A stretch of DNA of 64,000 bases, taken from an uncultured Campylobacterales bacterium. Its GTDB lineage: Bacteria > Campylobacterota > Campylobacteria > Campylobacterales > Arcobacteraceae. The position numbers were made by a program, and so were the translations under genes. The stretch covers positions 62,001-126,000 of the forward strand of contig CANLWY010000008.1 in the NCBI GenBank assembly GCA_947494995.1. Direction: 5' to 3'. Of the stretch, positions 49,916 to 60,700 are shown in pieces. Position 1 is the stretch's first letter, and each line of letters starts with the position of its first letter. The notes beneath the pieces were generated by a model. The model saw nothing but the letters and a program-made list of their open reading frames with translations. It was not told the DNA's origin and made no database searches.

Positions 49916-51847
49916 CTAAAATAAAATCTTAAATTCGGCACCTTTATATTCTGTATTTTCATAAGTATAGTTAACATTTTTTACAGTTAAGCTTCCTCCC
50001 ATTCTTTCTATTATTTGCTTACTCATATAAAGTCCTATACCTGTACCTTTAGAGTTTGATTTTGTTGTAAAATATGGATTGAAAACTTTATCAATGATTT
50101 CTATAGGAATTCCTCCTGCATTATCTCTTATTTTTATAATATAAGTATCATTTTCTTTTTTAGTAGTAACAAAAATTAATTTTCTTTCATTGTTTTCTTT
50201 TTTAACTAGTTCATCTCTTGCATTTTTAAATATATTTAATAGAACTTGTATAAGTTCATTTTCTAATAAGGTTAAAGTAAAGTTTTCTATATCATTAATT
50301 ATCTCAATTTGATTATCTTTAAATCTTGAACTTAATAAATTTGAAGTTTTTTTAAAAACCTTAGTTACTTCAAACTCTTCTTCTACTTTATTTGGATTAA
50401 AGAAGTTCCTAAAGTCTTCAATTGTTTGTGATAGATATTGTGCTGAGTTGTTAATAGAGTTCATAGCTCTACTAAAATCTTTATCCTTTAGCGTATCTAA
50501 TTCTTTTTGTAATAAAGAACCTGTAGCAGCTGTAGATATAGTAGATAAAGGTTGTCTCCATTGGTGAGATATATTACCAATCATTTCTCCCATTAACGCT
50601 AATTTTGATTGTTGTGTAAGCAGTTTATCTTTTTCTAAAGCTTTTTCTATCTCTTCTTTAATTGTGTCTTTATACTGTTTGAATTTTCCTGAAATAATCT
50701 CTGAAGCATAATAAGATATTATAAGAAGTATAAATGTAATAATAAGACTTAATAAAATTATTTTATTAATTGTTTTTTGATAAGTGATTTTTAATTCTTC
50801 CTCTTTTCTTTCTATACTTTCACTTAATTCTTGAATATAAAAACCTGCTCCAATAACTAAATTCCATTTTTCAAAATGTACTAAATAGGAAATTTTTTTT
50901 CTATTTTCATTTTTTCCACTAGGCTTTGATGTTGCTGTATATGAAAAATAGCCTTTTTTATTTTTAACTGCAAAATCAAAAAAATCTTTAATAAAATAGT
51001 TACCATTATGATCTTTTACTTTGAATCCATTTGTTCCTAATTTCTCTTTTTTAAAATGAGATAAATATGTTCCTGCTTTATCAAATATAAAAATATAACC
51101 ATTTTCTCCAAATCTAATATTATTGATTCTTTTTAGTAATTTATTTTTCAATTCTTTTTCAAAATCAACAATATATTCACCTGTTCCTATTGCTATATTA
51201 TATGGTTCAAAATATTTATAAAAACTAATTTTTTCATAAGCAGTTGAGTCTTCTTTTGATTTATACCAATAATATTTATCATATGCCTCTGTTTTATTTT
51301 TAATGGTATTAACAATTTTTTTTACAAATTTGTAGCCTTTAGCATCTTCATACTCTAAAATATTTTTTCCTTCAAACTCTTTGTTTAAAGGTTGTAGTAA
51401 CTTCGTACCATTAATATCATCTAAAAATATATAACCTCTACCATTATTGTAGATCATTCCATTTAATGCAGATTTAATAGTTCTTAAAATATGAGCTTTT
51501 GAATGAGAATGTCCACTGTTTTCTTCATGACTAGATTCTTCTTTATAAATATTAGTTGCGATACTATGAGCTTCATAGACTTTTGCTTTAATAAATTCTT
51601 TTAAGTGTTCTTCTGATGATTTTATTTCATAGTTTAATGAATTTACTACTCTTTCTACTTCATCTTTTACCATTTTTTTATTTTTTGTTAAAAAGTTTGT
51701 TTTTAATGAAGTTATTTCTTCTTTAAGTTCATAGTTTTTTTGTTCAATTAGTAAATATGTTATTATAAAAGAAAATATAATAATAGGTATAACAGCACCA
51801 TATTTTATTATATTTAATATATTTTTATCTATCTCTAATGCATTCAT
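49916..51847 (-). CDS. Double-Cache sensor histidine kinase with His-rich insert
   Basis: A 643-residue kinase. TM1 (about 16-34) and TM2 (about 360-382) bound a periplasmic double Cache region; the second module reads GYIFIFDKAGTYLSHFKKE to WNLVIGAGFYIQEL. At residues 105-119 lies a histidine-rich stretch (SSHEENSGHSHSKAH). The kinase core has GNISHQWRQPLSTIS with His428, then N, G1 (DNAGGI) and G2 (GTGIGLYMSK) boxes. The core closely resembles that of the divergent kinase at 51998. No response regulator is near. Signal unknown; small organic acids are common ligands of Cache domains. Confidence 0.92.
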   Translation of the reverse strand: MNALEIDKNILNIIKYGAVIPIIIFSFIITYLLIEQKNYELKEEITSLKTNFLTKNKKMVKDEVERVVNSLNYEIKSSEEHLKEFIKAKVYEAHSIATNIYKEESSHEENSGHSHSKAHILRTIKSALNGMIYNNGRGYIFLDDINGTKLLQPLNKEFEGKNILEYEDAKGYKFVKKIVNTIKNKTEAYDKYYWYKSKEDSTAYEKISFYKYFEPYNIAIGTGEYIVDFEKELKNKLLKRINNIRFGENGYIFIFDKAGTYLSHFKKEKLGTNGFKVKDHNGNYFIKDFFDFAVKNKKGYFSYTATSKPSGKNENRKKISYLVHFEKWNLVIGAGFYIQELSESIERKEEELKITYQKTINKIILLSLIITFILLIISYYASEIISGKFKQYKDTIKEEIEKALEKDKLLTQQSKLALMGEMIGNISHQWRQPLSTISTAATGSLLQKELDTLKDKDFSRAMNSINNSAQYLSQTIEDFRNFFNPNKVEEEFEVTKVFKKTSNLLSSRFKDNQIEIINDIENFTLTLLENELIQVLLNIFKNARDELVKKENNERKLIFVTTKKENDTYIIKIRDNAGGIPIEIIDKVFNPYFTTKSNSKGTGIGLYMSKQIIERMGGSLTVKNVNYTYENTEYKGAEFKILF

Positions 51848-51997
51848 GAAAATCTTTTTTAATTTAGTTATGTGTATTTTACCAAGTAATTACTTATTAT
51901 TGTTATATATAATAAAAAAAATTTAATAAATAAGTTTTTTTTATATAATAATATTATAAAAGAGTTATTTTAATATTAAAAAAGATAAAATAATCTT

Positions 51998-54238
51998 ATG
52001 AAAATAAAATTACTATTGCTTATGTTATTTGTTGTTTTAAATATAATAATTTTTATTTTTACAGAAATTAATAAATCACAAAAGATTAATGTTGCATTGT
52101 CTTTACATAAAAAACAACTAAATGTATCATATAAAACTGTTAAATATCATCAAGAAATTGTAGTTAAGAACACTATTCAATATGTTAAAAATACATCAAT
52201 GGATATTTTAAATAAAATTTCTGATGCTTCAGAAAAAGAAAAATATATTTTAAGAAAAAAACTTTTTAATAGATTGTTAGATAGATATAAGGAAGTTAAA
52301 AGCAGTGGAGTATATCAATTTCAATTTACATTACCAGATAATAAAACTTTTTTAAGAATGCATAAACCTAATATGTATGGTGATGATTTGACTGGTGTTA
52401 GATATAGTATAGAAAAAGTTAATAAGACTAAAAAGAGTGTATCAGGGTTTGAAGGGGGTAAGACTACTCATGCATATAGATATGTTTATCCTCTTTTTAA
52501 TGATTTAAATGAATATATCGCTGCAATCGAAGTCTCTTTTTCGAGTGATTATATTCAAAAGTATTTAACTTCAATTGAAAACATTCATTCTCATCTATTA
52601 ATAAAAAAAGAGGTTTTTTCTAAAAAAGAGTGGGAAAAAGAACAAAAAAAAGATAAATATCATGAATCTTCGGAAAATAGTGATTTTATGTTTTTGATTA
52701 CTTCTCAACATAAAGGAGAAGTTTGTATTATTGATAATAAAAAAAAGTTAAAAAATTTTTCAAAGATGATAAAAATTAAAATAGAGGAAGGAAAATCTTT
52801 TAACTTTTATACGAAACATAAAGATAAAGAACATTATATAAATACACTTTATGACGAACATATCGATGTAATCACTTTTCTTCCTATTAAAAATACTGAT
52901 GGAAACATTTCTTCTTGGATAGTCTCTTATACTTTTGATAATTATATATCTGAGACATTAAAATATACTACAATTATAAGATTAGTATTGTTTATTGCAT
53001 TAGCAATATTAATGGCTTTAATTTACAAGATTTTAAGTCAAAGAAATAGATTAGCTATAAAAGTGGAAGAAAAAACTGATGAAATTAATAGATATTTCAA
53101 TTTAATTACAGATGGAATAGCTATTGTTGATACAGATACTAATAAGTTTGTAGATTGTAATAAATCCTTTGAAAAACTAACAGGTTATTCAAAAGATGAG
53201 CTAGTTTTATTAGAAATTAATAAGATTCATCCAAAAGAGTCTTTATCTTATGTAGTAAGAGAGTTTGAAGCACAAGCAAAAAAAGAGAAAATGATTGCAT
53301 TAAATATTCCAATATTACATAAAGATGGAAATACCATTACAATGGTAGATATATCTACCGACTCTTATAAAAAAAACAAACAACATTTGAATATAGGAAT
53401 TTTTAGAAATATTGAGGATAGATTAATTTTAGAGAATAAATTACTTGATCTTAATAAAAATCTTGAAGATAAAGTAAGTTTTCAAATTGAAAAATTAAGA
53501 CAAAAAGATAACCTTTTATTTCAACAAAGTAAATTAGCAGCAATGGGTGAAATGTTGGGAAATATTGCCCATCAGTGGAGACAACCATTATCTGCAATTT
53601 CCTCAATAGCAACAGGAACAAAAATACAAAAAGAGATAAATTGTTTGTCTGATAAAGATCTTATTTCTTCTTTAGATAATATTAATCATACAGTTCAATA
53701 TTTATCTGAAACAATAGAAGATTTTAGAAACTTTTTCAATCCTAATAATGGAGGACTTAGTGAATTTGATGTTGAGTTGATTATTGATAAGACTTTAAAA
53801 TTAATGAGTTCACAATTATCAAAAAATGAAACAGAAGTTATTTTAAATGTAGAAAACTATAGATTATTATCATATGAGAATGAGTTAATTCAAGTATTAA
53901 TTAATATATTAAATAATGCAAGGGACGCTTTACTTAAAAAAGAAGATAATGAAAGAAAGTTAATCTTTATAAATGCTTATAAAAAAGAGAATAGATATTG
54001 TATAGAAATGTTAGATAGTGCAGGTGGTGTTCACAAGGATATTCTTGAAAGAATTTTTGAACCATATTTTACTACTAAACATCAATCTCAAGGTACAGGA
54101 ATAGGCTTATATATGAGTGAGGAAATTGTAAAGAAACATTTACATGGTACTTTAAGTGTAAAAAATGAGAATTATGAGTATGGAAATGAAAAGTTTCAAG
54201 GGGCAAAATTTTCTATTCAAATTCCGATAAATAGATAA
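51998..54238 (+). CDS. Sensor histidine kinase with periplasmic domain and PAS
   Basis: A 746-residue kinase. After TM1 (about 4-22) comes a periplasmic domain of about 300 residues with FQFTLPDNKTFLRMHKP and AYRYVYPLF, resembling double Cache domains of kinases and chemoreceptors. TM2 is at about 325-345, followed by a coiled coil, a PAS domain (about 365-480) and the kinase core with NIAHQWRQPLSAIS (His525), DSAGG and GTGIGLYMSE. It diverges from a kinase with a similar core and a different sensor. The 150-base divergent region between them is extremely AT-rich and holds no gene. Confidence 0.92.
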   Translation: MKIKLLLLMLFVVLNIIIFIFTEINKSQKINVALSLHKKQLNVSYKTVKYHQEIVVKNTIQYVKNTSMDILNKISDASEKEKYILRKKLFNRLLDRYKEVKSSGVYQFQFTLPDNKTFLRMHKPNMYGDDLTGVRYSIEKVNKTKKSVSGFEGGKTTHAYRYVYPLFNDLNEYIAAIEVSFSSDYIQKYLTSIENIHSHLLIKKEVFSKKEWEKEQKKDKYHESSENSDFMFLITSQHKGEVCIIDNKKKLKNFSKMIKIKIEEGKSFNFYTKHKDKEHYINTLYDEHIDVITFLPIKNTDGNISSWIVSYTFDNYISETLKYTTIIRLVLFIALAILMALIYKILSQRNRLAIKVEEKTDEINRYFNLITDGIAIVDTDTNKFVDCNKSFEKLTGYSKDELVLLEINKIHPKESLSYVVREFEAQAKKEKMIALNIPILHKDGNTITMVDISTDSYKKNKQHLNIGIFRNIEDRLILENKLLDLNKNLEDKVSFQIEKLRQKDNLLFQQSKLAAMGEMLGNIAHQWRQPLSAISSIATGTKIQKEINCLSDKDLISSLDNINHTVQYLSETIEDFRNFFNPNNGGLSEFDVELIIDKTLKLMSSQLSKNETEVILNVENYRLLSYENELIQVLINILNNARDALLKKEDNERKLIFINAYKKENRYCIEMLDSAGGVHKDILERIFEPYFTTKHQSQGTGIGLYMSEEIVKKHLHGTLSVKNENYEYGNEKFQGAKFSIQIPINR

Positions 54239-54351
54239 AAAAGTAGCTCTCTAATATTTAGATTAATGATTCCTTAGGTCTTTTAAATTAATCAACAATT
54301 AATTTTTAAAAGATAAAATCTTCAGATTAAACTTAAAAAAGAGGGATGGGA

Positions 54352-54939
54352 ATGGCAAATATTTTGAAAATTGTATTTTTAGGAATAGTAGGTTTTGCGC
54401 TTTTAGTTTTTTTTACGGCAGAAAAGCCTAAGCAAGTAGTTTTGGATGATAATGTAAGAAATATAGTTAAATATACTTCTCTACCCCAAATGTACGAACT
54501 TGTAGGAGAAAATAAAGATGTTAAAAAAGAGTCTTTATTTAAGAAAAATGAACAAGCATTAATAGTTGTAGGAAATCATGACTCTTTAGCAGTAATTAAA
54601 GATCTTCCAAAATTTTTTAAAATTGATATACCTTATGTAATGGTTGCAAATATTTCAACAGCACCATGGTTTGTAAAAAAGATGTTTATCCCTGGAAAAC
54701 TTGAAGAGTTAAATAAAGATTCGAAAATACCTATGATTTATGATTTTAATGGAGATATGATAAACATTTTAAATGTTGTAGATCATTCAAAAACAAAGTT
54801 CATTGCTTATTTGTTAACTAAAGAAGGTACAATCTCAAAAATCTATGAAGGTTTTGTAAAAGAGGGTGCTTTAGATGGTACAATGAATGAAGAAGAAAAA
54901 AAGAAAGCATTATTGCCATTAGTAAAACTTATTAAATAG
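54352..54939 (+). CDS. Membrane-anchored or secreted protein of unknown function
   Basis: About 195 residues with an N-terminal hydrophobic segment (LKIVFLGIVGFALLVFFTA) that could be a signal peptide or anchor, and a globular domain which is predicted outside. The arrangement NEQALIVVGNHDSLAVIKDLP and a later DFNGDMINILNVV suggests a thioredoxin-like fold without cysteines, but I cannot name a family. The ATG at 54352 has AGGG six bases upstream; an ATG at 54346 overlaps that site. A terminator follows, so it is transcribed alone before sodB. Confidence 0.65.
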   Translation: MANILKIVFLGIVGFALLVFFTAEKPKQVVLDDNVRNIVKYTSLPQMYELVGENKDVKKESLFKKNEQALIVVGNHDSLAVIKDLPKFFKIDIPYVMVANISTAPWFVKKMFIPGKLEELNKDSKIPMIYDFNGDMINILNVVDHSKTKFIAYLLTKEGTISKIYEGFVKEGALDGTMNEEEKKKALLPLVKLIK

Positions 54940-54961
54940 TTTATAAAAAACAAAAGGATTT

Positions 54962-54992
54962 AAGCAATGGTAAAACAATCATTGCTTTTTTT
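54962..54992 (+). terminator. Rho-independent terminator
   Basis: AAGCAATG and CATTGCTT form an eight-base stem with a ten-base loop, followed directly by a T run. It lies about 22 bases after the stop at 54939. Confidence 0.75.
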
Positions 54993-55114
54993 ATATTTTT
55001 AAATAGGACAAAAACAGTCTTAAATTAAAAATTTACTAAAATTTTATTAAAATTCTTTTAAGTTTATTATGTATTATTCTATTACGAATTAAAATTTTTA
55101 TATAAGGACAAAAA

Positions 55115-55690
55115 ATGAAACATGAATTAATGAAATTACCATATGAGTTAGATGCTTTAGAGCCGCAAATGTCAAAAGAGACTTTAGAGTTTCATTATGG
55201 GAAACATCATCAAACTTATGTAACAAAATTAAATGGTTTAATTGAAGGAACAGAATTTGAAGATAAAACTTTAGAAGAGATTGTTAAAACTTCAAATGGT
55301 GGAGTATTTAACAATGCTGCACAAGTATTTAATCACGACTTTTTCTGGAATGGTTTAACTCCAGGTGGTTCAGATGTTCCTGCAAATGTTGAAGCAGCTT
55401 TAAGTGAAGCTTTTGGTTCAGTAGCTGAGTTTAAAGAAACATTTACAAATGCTGCAATTAATAACTTTGGTTCAGGATGGACTTGGCTTGTAAAAGATGC
55501 AAATGGTAAATTAGATATTGTATCAACATCAAATGCTGCAACACCAATTACAGATGGTTTAACTCCAGTACTTACATGTGATGTATGGGAACATGCTTAT
55601 TATATTGATGTAAGAAATGCAAGACCAGCTTATTTAGAGAACTTTTGGGCTCTAGTTAACTGGGACTTTGTTGCTAAAAATTTAGCTTAA
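55115..55690 (+). CDS. sodB: Iron-type superoxide dismutase
   Basis: SodB (191 residues) dismutates superoxide in the cytoplasm. Metal ligands are seen in [13 protein letters not shown] (His), FNHDFFWNG (His) and [11 protein letters not shown] (Asp, His). The [11 protein letters not shown] block with Gln in the N-terminal half matches Fe-SODs rather than Mn-SODs. Length is typical. AGGACA precedes the ATG, and a hairpin follows the stop, so it is monocistronic. Confidence 0.96.
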   Translation: MKHELMKLPYELDALEPQMSKETLEFHYGKHHQTYVTKLNGLIEGTEFEDKTLEEIVKTSNGGVFNNAAQVFNHDFFWNGLTPGGSDVPANVEAALSEAFGSVAEFKETFTNAAINNFGSGWTWLVKDANGKLDIVSTSNAATPITDGLTPVLTCDVWEHAYYIDVRNARPAYLENFWALVNWDFVAKNLA

Positions 55691-55694
55691 TAAT

Positions 55695-55721
55695 ATGAGA
55701 GGAGAACAATACTCCTCTTAT
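55695..55721 (+). terminator. Terminator hairpin after sodB
   Basis: ATGAGAGGAG pairs with CTCCTCTTAT (one G-U) around a seven-base loop immediately after the sodB stop. The following sequence is AT-rich with only short T runs. Confidence 0.65.
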
Positions 55722-55826
55722 TTATAAATATAAAATAAATCTAAATAATTTATCCTAATTAAAATCAATAGGATAACTGAAAAAAAGCTAGTTATAATTT
55801 ACTCAAAAAACTAGGTAATATCAACT

Positions 55827-56894
55827 ATGAACAATATATCAAAACAAGACTCTATAAAAGGTGCATTTTTCTCAGCAATTGTAGCAGATGCTTTATGTTT
55901 AGGAACTCACTATGAGTATGATGCTAAAAAAATTTATAAAGCATATGGAGAAAAACCAATTGAAAAGTTTATGAACCCAGGAGAAATGATGGGTGGAATG
56001 ACTCATGGGATAGGTTGGGGTGAGCAAAATTATCATCCAGGAAAAAAAGCTGGAGGTACGACAGATTATGGAGATTATAATATCTTGGTTCTTGAGCATT
56101 TAGCATCAATTTCAGAGCCACCACGGCCTTTTTTAGTAGAAAGGATACTTCCACATTGGATGAACCGTTTAGAGAATAATTGGGGCTCATGGATATGTAC
56201 AATGACAAAAGAAACATACTCTCAAGTTAAAAATAGAGTACCTGTACAAAATCTTGGAGGTTATTCAAATGCTACAGCAATAAGACATGTTGCAGCTCAT
56301 GGATATTATGAAGATGAAGAAGAGTTAGTTGATGTAGCAAAAAAGTGTATGTTTACTCATAGAGAAATACATGCCTTAGGTGGAGCAGAGTTTTTTGCTA
56401 GAGTTGCAAATAGAGTTATAAATGGAAGTAAACCAAGAGATGCTATAGAAGAAGTTGCAGTTTTAATGGGTGGTTTCTTTGAAGACAAAGTAAGACAAGC
56501 AATTGCAAAATATGAAGAGGAATCAAACCCTGAATCAGATTTATCAAAAGAATTGTTTAGTGATGACTTGGCATTAACATCAATGGCAAGATTATGGGAT
56601 GTTGGAAGAAGTGAACCTATAAAAGTAGGGAAAGCAAGTCCAACTGAGGGTACCTTACCTGGTAGTGTATATTTTATACTGAAGTATGCTAATAAAGATG
56701 ATGGATTAAAAAAAGCTTTGCAGGCAAATGCTATGGTTGGTGGAGATAATGCTTCAAGAGGTATTATGATTGGTATGGTTCTTGGTGCTTATTTTGGGGT
56801 TGACAAAATTCCAAATGAATGGAAAGAATCTCTTGAACAGTGGGATTATTGTGAGCGCTTACTTAATAAGTTGCCATTATTGAAAGATTTTTAG
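55827..56894 (+). CDS. ADP-ribosylglycohydrolase-family protein (J1-crystallin-like)
   Basis: A 355-residue protein with the all-helical ADP-ribosylglycohydrolase fold: KGAFFSAIVADALCLGTHYE at the N-terminus, and AMVGGDNASRGIMIGMVLGA near the C-terminus. In DraG and ARH enzymes the metal-binding motifs are TDDT and GGDTDT; here they read TTDYGDYN and GGDNAS, so one Asp in each is missing or displaced. This resembles the crystallin-like branch of the family. Hydrolase activity on ADP-ribose is therefore uncertain. It is flanked by terminators and probably transcribed alone. Confidence 0.8.
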   Translation: MNNISKQDSIKGAFFSAIVADALCLGTHYEYDAKKIYKAYGEKPIEKFMNPGEMMGGMTHGIGWGEQNYHPGKKAGGTTDYGDYNILVLEHLASISEPPRPFLVERILPHWMNRLENNWGSWICTMTKETYSQVKNRVPVQNLGGYSNATAIRHVAAHGYYEDEEELVDVAKKCMFTHREIHALGGAEFFARVANRVINGSKPRDAIEEVAVLMGGFFEDKVRQAIAKYEEESNPESDLSKELFSDDLALTSMARLWDVGRSEPIKVGKASPTEGTLPGSVYFILKYANKDDGLKKALQANAMVGGDNASRGIMIGMVLGAYFGVDKIPNEWKESLEQWDYCERLLNKLPLLKDF

Positions 56895-56898
56895 TTTT

Positions 56899-56934
56899 AT
56901 ACTATTCTTTTTTATAATTAAAAAAGAATAGTAT
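56899..56934. terminator. Bidirectional terminator
   Basis: A perfect 15-bp stem ATACTATTCTTTTTT/AAAAAAGAATAGTAT with a six-base loop between the convergent ADP-ribosylglycohydrolase-like gene and the CGGC protein gene. AT-rich but long. Confidence 0.65.
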
Positions 56935-56955
56935 ATCTAATTAATATTAGGAGTC

Positions 56956-57249
56956 TTATTCCTTAGATGTTGCAACATTAAATTTCCCAACAGCACAAGA
57001 AACAAAACTCTTGGCAGTTGCAGCAGCTTTATCAAGTCCACTTAATTCATCTGTAGTTAATGGATAACCAAGCCCTCTAAGTTTTACTTTTAACTCTTCC
57101 ATTTTTTCGTCTTCTATATCAAGAGTGATTTTTCGTGGAGTTACTTCTAAATCTACTGTAACTTCACCAAACTCTTCTTTTAAAGCAGTTATTAGTGTAT
57201 TTGCACATCCACCACATTTTACATTATGCACTTCAAATGTCTTTGTCAT
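56956..57249 (-). CDS. Heavy-metal-associated (HMA) domain protein
   Basis: A 97-residue cytoplasmic protein. Residues 1-65 form an HMA ferredoxin-like fold with the metal motif KCGGC at 11-15, and VDLEVTPRKITLDIEDEKMEEL matching the third strand and second helix. CGGC rather than CxxC with other residues is common in copper chaperone-like proteins. The C-terminal 30 residues (AAATAKSFVSCAVGKFN) are an extension with one further Cys. No metal ATPase is close. Copper is the likely metal by family, not shown here. Confidence 0.82.
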   Translation of the reverse strand: MTKTFEVHNVKCGGCANTLITALKEEFGEVTVDLEVTPRKITLDIEDEKMEELKVKLRGLGYPLTTDELSGLDKAAATAKSFVSCAVGKFNVATSKE

Positions 57250-57312
57250 AATTTTAGACCTTTTTATGTTTTTTGGGTATTGTAGCTAAACTATGTGGAA
57301 GGTATGTTGAAA

Positions 57313-57342
57313 AATAATAGTTAGGAAATCCTAACTATTATT
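57313..57342 (-). terminator. Terminator of mdh
   Basis: A 14-bp perfect stem AATAATAGTTAGGA/TCCTAACTATTATT with a two-base spacer (effective loop four or more), followed on the minus strand by a run of T. It includes the mdh stop codon. Confidence 0.8.
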
Positions 57343-58282
57343 GAAAGTATTTTGAATTTAGAGTATCTATAAGTTCTTGAACTGAGTCTACAGAGTTAGC
57401 AAATAGTTCTTTTTGTTCTTTATCAAGCTTAAGTTCTATAATTTTTTCAACCCCTTTTGTTCCAAGCATAACAGGAACTCCTCCAACTATATTTTCATAG
57501 TCATATTCTCCATCAAGCATTACAGCACAAGGGTAGATAGTCCTTTTATTGTCTAATATTGCTTCTACCATAAGTGACGTTGCATGAGCAGGAGCATAAT
57601 ATGCAGATCCTGTTTCAAGAAGTTTTACAATTTGAAGTCCACCATTTTTGGTCTTTTCAACAATATCATTGATATCACTTTTACTTAAAATTTCTGGTAA
57701 AGCAACTCCTGCTACTGTAGAGTAATTAGGAAGAGGAACCATATCATCTCCATGTCCACCCATTACAGATGACTCTATTTGTCCTGCTCCGTAGCCAACC
57801 TTTTCTAGAATAAAGTGTGACATTCTAGCACTGTCTAAAATACCTGCCATTCCTATAACTTGTTCTCTTGGGAATCCAGTTACTTTTAGTGCTGTATAAA
57901 CCATTGCATCTAAAGGGTTTGATACTATGATTAATTTTGCTTTAGGAGCATATATTTTAACATCTTCTAAAACACTTTCCATGATTTTTGCATTTGTTAG
58001 AAGTAAATCATCTCTGCTCATTCCAGGTTTTCTAGGTAATCCTGCTGTTATAACAATTACTTCGCAAGCTTTTAAATCTATTCCTGAAGTAGCTGCTGTT
58101 ACAACAGTATGTGATTTTGCTGCATTTGCAGATTGTGAAATATCAAGTGCCATTGCTTGAACAATATTTTCTCTAATATCTTTTAATACAATATGAGAGC
58201 AAACTCCTTTATGTGCAAGTGTATAAGCTAGTGTTGAACCAACATTTCCTACCCCAATAATTCCAACTTTCTTGCTAAGCAA
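57338..58282 (-). CDS. mdh: Malate dehydrogenase
   Basis: Mdh (314 residues) interconverts malate and oxaloacetate in the citric acid cycle. The NAD-binding motif is VGIIGVGNVGSTLAY at residues 6-20, the substrate arginines are in GLPRKPGMSRDDLLLTN, and the catalytic His in VMGGHGDDMVPL. It belongs to the lactate/malate dehydrogenase family of the Campylobacterota type. The TTG at 58282 has AAGGA six bases upstream. It lies next to icd, but a strong terminator separates them, so the two cycle genes are separately transcribed. Confidence 0.92.
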   Translation of the reverse strand: MLSKKVGIIGVGNVGSTLAYTLAHKGVCSHIVLKDIRENIVQAMALDISQSANAAKSHTVVTAATSGIDLKACEVIVITAGLPRKPGMSRDDLLLTNAKIMESVLEDVKIYAPKAKLIIVSNPLDAMVYTALKVTGFPREQVIGMAGILDSARMSHFILEKVGYGAGQIESSVMGGHGDDMVPLPNYSTVAGVALPEILSKSDINDIVEKTKNGGLQIVKLLETGSAYYAPAHATSLMVEAILDNKRTIYPCAVMLDGEYDYENIVGGVPVMLGTKGVEKIIELKLDKEQKELFANSVDSVQELIDTLNSKYFQ

Positions 58283-58320
58283 AATAAATCCTTTATTTTT
58301 TGATTTTTAATATTTTTATA

Positions 58321-58350
58321 TAAAAAAAGGCAAGACCAAAGTCTTGCCTT
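58321..58350 (-). terminator. Rho-independent terminator of icd
   Basis: A perfect 10-bp stem AAGGCAAGAC/GTCTTGCCTT with a four-base loop followed on the minus strand by seven T. A textbook intrinsic terminator, about 38 bases past the icd stop. Confidence 0.9.
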
Positions 58351-58387
58351 GAATTTTACCCAAAATAGTTTACTTTTAGGTTTACTC

Positions 58388-60601
<2,214 letters not shown>

Positions 60602-60613
60602 TTAAGTAGAGAT

Positions 60614-60622
60614 ATAATATCA
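60614..60622 (-). promoter_or_regulatory. Extended -10 promoter of icd
   Basis: The minus strand reads TGATATTAT, one mismatch from TGnTATAAT, about 33 bases upstream of the icd ATG. AGGAAGAG follows as ribosome binding site. No distinct -35. Confidence 0.45.
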
Positions 60623-60657
60623 GGATTTGAATTTATGATAATTGAATTATGGAATCA

Positions 60658-60683
60658 AAACAGTTACAAAAAAGTGACTGTTT
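60658..60683 (-). terminator. Possible terminator of mltG
   Basis: AAACAGTCAC and GTAACTGTTT can pair, with one mismatch, around a run of six T on the minus strand, followed by TTTG. It lies about 18 bases past the mltG stop. Moderate support because the T run lies in the loop. Confidence 0.4.
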
Positions 60684-60700
60684 CGATACTTCACAGAATT

